Shown here piece after piece: positions 7,563 to 11,882 of a stretch of DNA of 11,882 nt. Positions within the stretch are counted from its first letter, which is position 1, and every line of letters starts with the position of its first letter. The position numbers were made by a program, and so were the translations under genes. The notes under the pieces are model-generated. The model saw only the letters and a list, made by a program, of their open reading frames with translations, did not search any database and was not told where the DNA came from. Source of the stretch: Bacillota bacterium (lineage in GTDB: Bacteria; Bacillota; Clostridia; Christensenellales; UMGS416); NCBI GenBank assembly GCA_023409755.1, contig JAEYRA010000029.1, positions 1 through 11,882 of the forward strand, read 5' to 3'.

Positions 7563-7593
7563 TTGACCGACCCGGTTTGTCCCCATCGGTCAA
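7563..7593. promoter_or_regulatory. Inverted repeat, candidate TetR operator
   Basis: TTGACCGA (7563-7570) and TCGGTCAA (7586-7593) are exact 8-bp inverted copies with 15 bases between them, centre to centre 23 bases. The outer arm begins five bases from the -10 box of the tetR promoter, so it covers the expected transcription start. This is the usual place for an autoregulatory operator. The long spacer is wider than in many TetR sites, and a 5' leader hairpin is the alternative. Confidence 0.5.
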
Positions 7594-7597
7594 CCCA

Positions 7598-7625
7598 TAT
7601 ATACACCATTGACTATTTTTTACAA
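7598..7625 (-). promoter_or_regulatory. Promoter of the tetR-ABC exporter operon
   Basis: On the minus strand TTGTAA (complement of 7620-7625) and TATATA (complement of 7598-7603) are spaced by 16 bases. Transcription would start near 7591, about 40 bases before the GTG of tetR. The left end of the TIR-bounded element lies only 8 bases upstream of the -35 box. Confidence 0.6.
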
Positions 7626-7641
7626 GACCCCCGTGTCGCGG

Positions 7642-7677
7642 AAAGCATATCTTTTCAATTTTGAAAAGATACGCTTT
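7642..7677. repeat. Long hairpin at the left end of the cassette
   Basis: AAAGCATATCTTTTCAA (7642-7658) and its inverted copy (7661-7677) differ at one position and are separated by only two bases, giving a 17-bp near-perfect palindrome. It could bind a dimeric transposase in trans. It may also end transcripts entering the cassette, although no clean T-run follows. Confidence 0.7.
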
Positions 7678-7706
7678 AAATCTGTTGTCGACCAGTTGAT
7701 TTATCC

Positions 7707-7736
7707 TTGCTTAAAGCTGACATTGAATCGTATAAT
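7707..7736 (+). promoter_or_regulatory. Promoter of the cassette acetyltransferase gene
   Basis: A perfect -10 TATAAT at 7731-7736 is preceded at 18 bases by TTGCTT (7707-7712). Transcription would begin near 7743, about 47 bases before the ATG. The gene therefore carries its own promoter inside the cassette. Confidence 0.65.
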
Positions 7737-7789
7737 GCCTATAACACACAGTTTTGGACTGCCGATTATTTATATTAGGCGGTGTAAAT

Positions 7790-8218
7790 ATGGACGTAAT
7801 TATCCGTAGATCTGAAATTCGAGATATATCAGATTTGATAAAATTGAATGACGAGTTTAACGGACACGGAGCAACATTTGATTCAATGAAAGAATCGCTG
7901 GAGAAAAGCAAAAACGAAGTTGTTTATATCGCAGCAGTTAATGATACAGTGATTGGATTTATATGCGGTATATTTTGGCAGTCGATTTGCTATTCCGAGG
8001 GGTTGCAGGGCATTATAACTGAACTGTTCGTAAGCGAACAAAATCGAAGAAACGGTATAGCTACAAAGCTGATACAAGCATTGGAACTTGAATTTGTACA
8101 TCTTGATGTTCGTGAAATCACTTTGGTTACGCCAATAACGAATACTGTTGGCAGAAAATTTTATGAAAGCTGCGGATATAGCGACGAAAAAGAAATGAAA
8201 TATCAAAAAACATTGTAA
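7790..8218 (+). CDS. Small GNAT family N-acetyltransferase in AT-rich cassette
   Basis: This is a 142-residue single-domain GNAT. ATG at 7790 is chosen because AGGCGGTG lies just upstream; an in-frame TTG at 7754 would overlap the region right after the promoter. The protein opens with IIRRSEIRDISDLIKLN, continues with VVYIAAVNDTVIGFICG (beta strands 3-4), motif A ITELFVSEQNRRNGIATKLI (residues 76-95, R-R-N-G-I-A loop), and closes with NTVGRKFYESCGY (118-130), the usual motif B. Family knowledge: single-domain GNATs of this size include drug and metabolite acetylases; the substrate here is unknown. Composition is much more AT-rich than the neighbouring operons, and it faces opposite to them. 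It is the sole gene of the TIR-bounded cassette. Confidence 0.85.
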   Translation: MDVIIRRSEIRDISDLIKLNDEFNGHGATFDSMKESLEKSKNEVVYIAAVNDTVIGFICGIFWQSICYSEGLQGIITELFVSEQNRRNGIATKLIQALELEFVHLDVREITLVTPITNTVGRKFYESCGYSDEKEMKYQKTL

Positions 8219-8307
8219 CGAGGTAGCTAAATTCGGTCGGTGAGCTTGTAGCATTCAAGAAGCAAGGCCACTAAAACTGCACGTTAGGAAATGATATTTA
8301 AGCATTA

Positions 8308-8335
8308 CAATAACGTTAATGATCTTGCGTTATTG
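8308..8335. terminator. Inverted repeat after the cassette acetyltransferase gene
   Basis: CAATAACG (8308-8315) and CGTTATTG (8328-8335) form an exact 8-bp stem with a 12-base loop, 89 bases after the stop codon. The stem is AT-rich and no T-run follows, so termination is uncertain. The rest of 8219-8307 shows no coding potential. Confidence 0.3.
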
Positions 8336-8376
8336 ATATTGCCCTCCTATCAATTACAGAGAATATAGACCGATTA

Positions 8377-8416
8377 TTGAAAAGATATGGTTTAAAGATT
8401 TGAAATTTTCTGGTTT
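8377..8416. repeat. Tandem subterminal repeats at the right end of the cassette
   Basis: Read on the minus strand, AAACCATATCTTTTCAA (8377-8393) and AAACCAGAAAATTTCAA (8400-8416) are related 17-base units with a 23-base period. The first matches the left-end unit at 7642-7658 at 16 of 17 positions. Such iterated motifs just inside inverted ends are typical transposase binding sites. Confidence 0.6.
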
Positions 8417-8425
8417 CCGCTACAC

Positions 8426-8550
8426 CCCGAGGGGGAGAATTTCTCCGCTGCCGGGGCGTGGCAGAGATAGCCCGGCAGAGCGCGGGGCCGAGGCGCAAGC
8501 ATCGGGCTATGACAGCAAAAGGGAAAAAGCATGGGGAAGGTGGACGCACC
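8426..8550. other. GC-rich non-coding stretch with competing hairpins
   Basis: Together with 8219-8425 this forms a 371-base gap without a gene between the cassette acetyltransferase and the sortase. CTGCCGGG (8448-8455) can pair with CCCGGCAG (8471-8478). ATAGCCCG (8467-8474), which overlaps the latter, can pair instead with CGGGCTAT (8513-8520). A short GAGAA-TTCTC palindrome lies at 8435-8444. No convincing open frame or known RNA family is recognised. It may be a decayed repeat, a small RNA, or part of the 3' region of the sortase transcript if the terminator at 8551 leaks. Confidence 0.35.
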
Positions 8551-8575
8551 AAAAGGAAGGGAGCCATTCCCTTCC
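8551..8575 (-). terminator. Intrinsic terminator of the sortase operon
   Basis: On the minus strand GGAAGGGA (8568-8575) and TCCCTTCC (8555-8562) form a perfect 8-bp stem with a 5-base loop, followed at once by TTTTGG. It starts 14 bases after the sortase stop codon, the normal layout for a rho-independent terminator. Confidence 0.75.
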
Positions 8576-8589
8576 GCATGGGCAATGTG

Positions 8590-9432
8590 TCAGCCAGCCT
8601 TCCTGGCGACGACCACAAAGCGGCCGTTTTCCGTATGGTAATCACAGGTGATGAGCGTCAGCAGCGAGTCGCCATAGGTGGCGGTCACCCCGGTATCATA
8701 GAGTGACAACGCCTTGGCCTGGGAGACAAACGCGTCGAAGGCCGCCTCATCGTCGGCGTGGATGAAGTTGTAATACCGGAACCCCTTCTCCTCTTTTGAA
8801 AACACCCGACTTTCAAACGCGGCGACGATGTCGTACTCGCCCTGCTCCCACAGGGTGTCAAAGCGGATGACCGGGTGGGCCTGGTAAAAGTCCTCCTTCT
8901 GGTAGCCTTCCAGCACCGCAAACATGGTGCCGTTCTTCATGTGGTGCCCATACACGATGGTGTTGGTGTCCAGCGGGTTGGCATCGCAGCGCCGGTCGAG
9001 GAACGGAACGCCGCTGCGGGAGCGTTCTCCGTCAAAGCCATGGGTCAGGTAAAAGTCCTCGTCATCGGCCGGGGCGGCCATGACGGGGTAGTCGAGCACG
9101 GTGCCCTCAATGGAGATCCACCCCACCAGGTCGGCGTTCTGCTTGGCCAGCGCCTGGTAGGGCGACTCGGTCGCCTGCGCCTGCGGCGACGACCCCGCTG
9201 TGGCAGCCGGAGCCGACGCGGCGGGGCCGGTGGCCAGCGGTGTCACGTGCACCGCCTGCTGCAGGGCGCGGAAGGCGCTCTCCTCCCGCGTGCCCTGCAG
9301 GTAGTGGGCAACCAACTGACCGGCCGACAGGGCAAACACGGCCACGCACAGCACACCGAGCAGAGCCCGGGTGACCCGGCCTGCCCCGCGTGGGCGTCGG
9401 GGCGGTCTGCGCCCGTTGTTGCGGTCGGTCAT
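8590..9432 (-). CDS. srtB: Class B sortase
   Basis: The predicted product has 280 residues from ATG at 9430-9432, with GGAGGAAGG upstream. A basic N-terminus (RRPPRRPRGAGRVTR) and one hydrophobic segment at about 23-45 anchor it with the catalytic domain outside the membrane. Residues 62-90 are a low-complexity Ala/Ser/Pro linker. The catalytic triad is visible: His163 in YGHHM, Cys263 in TLITC, and Arg271 in NGRF. The surrounding IVYGHHMKNGTMFAVLEGY and LLTLITCDYHTENGRFVVVARK are characteristic of class B. Family knowledge: sortases cut sorting signals and link proteins to the cell wall or to each other. The gene follows the surface protein by 53 bases in the same operon and its likely substrate is that protein. 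The symbol indicates class only. Confidence 0.93.
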   Translation of the reverse strand: MTDRNNGRRPPRRPRGAGRVTRALLGVLCVAVFALSAGQLVAHYLQGTREESAFRALQQAVHVTPLATGPAASAPAATAGSSPQAQATESPYQALAKQNADLVGWISIEGTVLDYPVMAAPADDEDFYLTHGFDGERSRSGVPFLDRRCDANPLDTNTIVYGHHMKNGTMFAVLEGYQKEDFYQAHPVIRFDTLWEQGEYDIVAAFESRVFSKEEKGFRYYNFIHADDEAAFDAFVSQAKALSLYDTGVTATYGDSLLTLITCDYHTENGRFVVVARKAG

Positions 9433-9485
9433 GTGGCTTTCCTTCCTCCCCTTTCTGAGAAAAGAAGCAGAGCGGCTGCGCCTTG

Positions 9486-11882
9486 TTAGTTGCTGTGCTT
9501 CCTGCGGCGGCCCCACAGCACCAGCACCGCCATGCCCACAGCCGACGCGCCGCACAGCAGCCACCACAGGAGGGTGGAACTGTGGTCGCCGGTCTCCGGC
9601 ACGTCATCCGTCGCCTCCTGGCGGGTCAGGGCGTAGGACGAGCAGTTGCTCTGGCTTACCGTCACGTACCCGTCCTTGCCCACCTTCACGGCCTGCAGCA
9701 CTTCAAACTTGTCGGTCTTCGGGTTGTAGCGCTGGTAATCCAGCGTCTCCCCGGCGTACCGGGTGCCCGCATACAGACGCAGCTGCACCGCGCCCGGCAG
9801 GGCCCCGCTGTAGTGGAAGTCCAGCATCCGCACAAAGTCGTCGCCGGCCTTGGCACGGATGGCGGCGTAGTCCGCACCGGTGTTAAAGTCGATGCCCAGA
9901 TCGAGGTCTTTCGTCCAGCTCCCGGCTGTCAGGCTGCCCGCCGGGAAGGTGAGGGTGTACCCATCGCCGGTCAGGGTCACCGGGCGATCGGCGTTGAGGG
10001 CGATGAGTTCATTGACCTGCGCCACCGACAGGATGGTGGAACCCTGGGTCAGGTCCACCGTCACGCCGTCGTCGTCCTCCACGATGTAGAGATCCTGCAC
10101 GTAGATGTCGCGCACAAAGGTTGCGGTGACGGTGACCGCCGCCGCCGGCATGGTGAAGGTGGTGCTGGCAGCCGTGGCGTCGCCAAAGCTGCCGCCGCCG
10201 GTTGTCGTCCAGCGGTCAAACACATAGCCGCTGTCAGGCGTTGCGGCAATCGCAACGGACGCGCCGGCCACATAGTCGCCGTCCGCGTCAGCCACGCTGC
10301 CGCCGTCGCCCGCCGCCACCGTGAGGGCGAACCGCTGGACCACCGTGGTGAAGCCAAGGCTGCCGCCCGTAGTTAGGGCGTTGCCCGCCACATCGGTGAA
10401 GCCCGGCAGCGTCAGCGTGTATGCCGTTCCATAATCCAGTCCGGACAGGTCATAGCTGATCGTCTTGTCCCCATTGCTCCACACGGGGTTGGCGAGCGAG
10501 GCACCGTGGTTGAGTGCCGCCGTGCCATGGGCAGTGTCCATCGCCTCGCTGAAGGTGACGGTCAGCTCATCGGTGCCAAGGGCGACCGATGTGCCGGAGG
10601 GTGTCACTGCTGTCACCGTCGGCGGCGTTGTCTCGTTCTGGGTGGTAAACTCTTGATAATCCGAACCCACAACGTTGCCTGCCAGGTCTTTATACCCGAA
10701 GGCTTGCACCGAGCAGGTCTGCAGGTAGCCCAACCCCGAATAGGGAAGGGTGTAGGTCGTGGCGCCGGCGTTCCAGGTTCCGCCGGTCAGTCCGTTCCCA
10801 TTGAACTCCACACTGGACGACGCGCCGGTGTCCATCGGCTCGTCAAAGGCCAGCACAATGTTGCCGCTGCAGGGGACGCCGGTGGCCCCATCCGCCGGGG
10901 TGAGGGTAAGCGTTGGCGCCACCGTATCCACCGTGACCGTAAGGGCCCCCGTGGAAGAGCTTCGGTTGCCCGCTGCATCCTCGCAATCGGCGGAGATGCT
11001 ATGTACGCCATCGCTGAGAGCCGTCCCAACGGTAAACGTCCAGTTGCCCGCGCCATCGGCTGTGGTGGTGCCCAGGAGCACGCCGCCGTCAAAGAGACGG
11101 ATCGTGCTGTTCGCCTCCGCCGTACCGGTGAACGTAGGCGTGTTGTCGTTCGTCACCCGGTCGGTGCTGCTGGCGCCCGTGTCAGAGGCGGCGGCCAGAG
11201 ACAAGATCGGTATGGCCGGTGCCACGCCGTCCACTTTCACGTTCGCTGTGCTGCCCACGTTGTTGAGCGTGAGCACCGCGTTACGGCCCGACTCATCCTG
11301 GATGGAGCCGCCGTTCAAGCCCAGCGAGCCAATGGTGATGCCGTCCGTGTCACCGTCGCCGGCGGCGATGGTATACGCGAAGACGAGCGTACTGGTGCCC
11401 GAACCTGAAACGTAGCTGGCATACCGGGTGTCAGCGCCTATCGTCAGCGCAATGCGAGGCGTGCCACCCGACGTGTTCACGGTAACGATTTTGTCAAAAT
11501 TGACCGTAACACTCAGGGTATTGCCGATCCCATAAAGGCCGTTGGCAGGAACGGCCACCGAAGACACCACTGGAGCGGTACCGGGGGTGACGCTGTTGGA
11601 GGCCGCCGACGCCGTACCCGACCCTGCGGCATTCGTGGCCGTCACCGTGAAGGTGTAGGCAACATCGTTGGTCAGGCCCGTCACCGTGATGGGGCTGGAA
11701 GCCCCGGTGCCCGTAGCCCCGCCGGGGTTGGACGTGACCGTGTACCCCGTGATGGTTGCGCCGCCGTTGGACGACGGGGCGGTGAAGCTGACCGTCGCCT
11801 GGCCGTTGCCGGCTGTCGCCGTGCCGATGGTGGGCGCACCAGGCGTCACCGCAGAAACGGTGAACGATTGTGTCACATCCGG
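9486..11882 (-). CDS. Multi-domain cell-wall-anchored surface protein, C-terminal part
   Basis: The last 798 residues are visible and the N-terminus lies beyond the right edge. Domains in order, with approximate positions in the visible part: fibronectin type III (10-100), an adhesin-type beta domain with SLGLNGGSIQDESG (102-220), a bacterial Ig-like repeat with PTFTGTAEANSTIRLFDGG and DAAGN (222-322), two SbsA-like Ig domains (Big_5 type) each with F(D/S)E(P/A)MDT and DLAGN/DVAGN (323-414 and 419-513), a Listeria-Bacteroides type repeat with GGSV...YVAGASVAIAATPDSGYVFDRW (516-590), and a membrane-proximal domain (590-755). The C-terminus has VPETG-D, about 20 hydrophobic residues, and RRRKHSN, a sorting signal. 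The role is probably adhesion or glycan contact at the cell surface; no enzymatic domain is seen in this part. Confidence 0.9.
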   Translation of the reverse strand, partial: PDVTQSFTVSAVTPGAPTIGTATAGNGQATVSFTAPSSNGGATITGYTVTSNPGGATGTGASSPITVTGLTNDVAYTFTVTATNAAGSGTASAASNSVTPGTAPVVSSVAVPANGLYGIGNTLSVTVNFDKIVTVNTSGGTPRIALTIGADTRYASYVSGSGTSTLVFAYTIAAGDGDTDGITIGSLGLNGGSIQDESGRNAVLTLNNVGSTANVKVDGVAPAIPILSLAAASDTGASSTDRVTNDNTPTFTGTAEANSTIRLFDGGVLLGTTTADGAGNWTFTVGTALSDGVHSISADCEDAAGNRSSSTGALTVTVDTVAPTLTLTPADGATGVPCSGNIVLAFDEPMDTGASSSVEFNGNGLTGGTWNAGATTYTLPYSGLGYLQTCSVQAFGYKDLAGNVVGSDYQEFTTQNETTPPTVTAVTPSGTSVALGTDELTVTFSEAMDTAHGTAALNHGASLANPVWSNGDKTISYDLSGLDYGTAYTLTLPGFTDVAGNALTTGGSLGFTTVVQRFALTVAAGDGGSVADADGDYVAGASVAIAATPDSGYVFDRWTTTGGGSFGDATAASTTFTMPAAAVTVTATFVRDIYVQDLYIVEDDDGVTVDLTQGSTILSVAQVNELIALNADRPVTLTGDGYTLTFPAGSLTAGSWTKDLDLGIDFNTGADYAAIRAKAGDDFVRMLDFHYSGALPGAVQLRLYAGTRYAGETLDYQRYNPKTDKFEVLQAVKVGKDGYVTVSQSNCSSYALTRQEATDDVPETGDHSSTLLWWLLCGASAVGMAVLVLWGRRRKHSN
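9489..9602 (-). other. Cell-wall sorting signal (VPETG motif, membrane segment, basic tail)
   Basis: VPETG is encoded at 9588-9602 and followed by D, a hydrophobic stretch LLWWLLCGASAVGMAVLVLW, and RRRK close to the stop. This is the standard three-part sortase signal, with valine replacing the usual leucine of LPXTG. Confidence 0.9.

Larger units (their letters stand above)
7633..8425. mobile_element. TIR-bounded AT-rich cassette carrying an acetyltransferase gene (MITE-like, no transposase)
   Basis: The left end GTGTCGCGGAAA (7633-7644) and the right end, complement of 8414-8425, GTGTAGCGGAAA, are inverted copies differing at one base. The sequence changes sharply from AT-rich inside to GC-rich outside at both ends. 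Subterminal copies of a 17-base motif, AAAGCATATCTTTTCAA and variants, lie at 7642-7658, 7661-7677, 8377-8393 and 8400-8416. The only gene inside is the small GNAT at 7790-8218. CCC directly abuts both outer ends and could be a short target duplication, but C-runs make this weak. Family not identified. The inverted-end match and composition are direct observations; mobility is inference. Confidence 0.55.

Noticed and set aside
8219..8290. Integron-like attC site after the cassette acetyltransferase, because of CACGTTAGG at 8280-8288
   Set aside because: The GTTRRRY box is not matched at its last base, no proper RYYYAAC partner box is found near the stop codon, and the paired arms expected in an attC are missing. 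The TIR boundaries explain the island better.
8516..8550. Cobalamin riboswitch-like text AAAAGGGAAA...GGTG on the plus strand
   Set aside because: The conserved GCCACTG segment and the rest of the core are absent, and no plus-strand gene follows.
8400..8706. Short plus-strand open frames over the GC-rich gap and sortase end
   Set aside because: No ribosome binding site and basic low-complexity translations; they run into the sortase gene on the opposite strand.
1..11882. CRISPR arrays, tRNA or rRNA genes
   Set aside because: No regularly spaced direct repeats and no cloverleaf or rRNA-like segment was seen on either strand.

Overview
The window looks like a chromosomal segment of a GC-rich Gram-positive bacterium, probably a Firmicute of the clostridial type. 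The reasons are a class B sortase beside a surface protein with an LPXTG-like C-terminus, strong GGAGG-type ribosome binding sites, sigma-A-like promoters, and a TetR-controlled ABC exporter of a style common in Firmicutes. Genus cannot be fixed from the sequence. Two AT-rich stretches (about 440-1510 and 7633-8425) stand out against the GC-rich host sequence and look acquired.

Left part (1-3384, all minus strand). A good promoter at 3356-3384 drives, after a structured leader, a Rieske non-haem iron oxygenase (2234-3217), then a family-9-like carbohydrate-binding protein (1569-2171) and a GH10 xylanase-like enzyme that runs off the left edge (1-439). Between the last two lies an AT-rich DUF4238-like gene (525-1474). 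It is broken by what looks like a single missing base in a CCC run near 761-763. A perfect 11-bp hairpin follows the carbohydrate-binding gene and a weaker hairpin follows the DUF4238 gene, so the inserted gene is bracketed by possible terminators.

Middle (3487-7625). A plus-strand GNAT acetyltransferase with an apparent double fold (3487-4404) converges on a four-gene minus-strand operon: TetR regulator (6928-7551), ABC ATPase (6053-6931, ATGA overlap with tetR), and two ABC-2 type permeases (5236-6036 and 4434-5222). The operon has its own promoter (7598-7625) and an 8-bp inverted repeat at the likely transcription start (7563-7593), a candidate operator. Together these form a self-regulated efflux system.

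Island (7633-8425). A 793-bp AT-rich segment carries one small GNAT acetyltransferase with its own promoter, on the plus strand. It is bounded by matching inverted ends, GTGTCGCGGAAA on the left and the complement of GTGTAGCGGAAA on the right. Four copies of a 17-base subterminal motif sit near the ends. There is no transposase, so it looks like a non-autonomous (MITE-like) cassette. It lies between the tetR promoter and the terminator of the sortase operon.

Right part (8426-11882, minus strand). A GC-rich non-coding stretch with competing hairpins leads into a clear intrinsic terminator (8551-8575). Next come a class B sortase (8590-9432) and, upstream of it in the same operon, a long multi-domain surface protein (9486 to beyond the right edge). 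The protein ends in VPETG, a hydrophobic segment and an RRRK tail, so the sortase and this protein are probably an enzyme-substrate pair.
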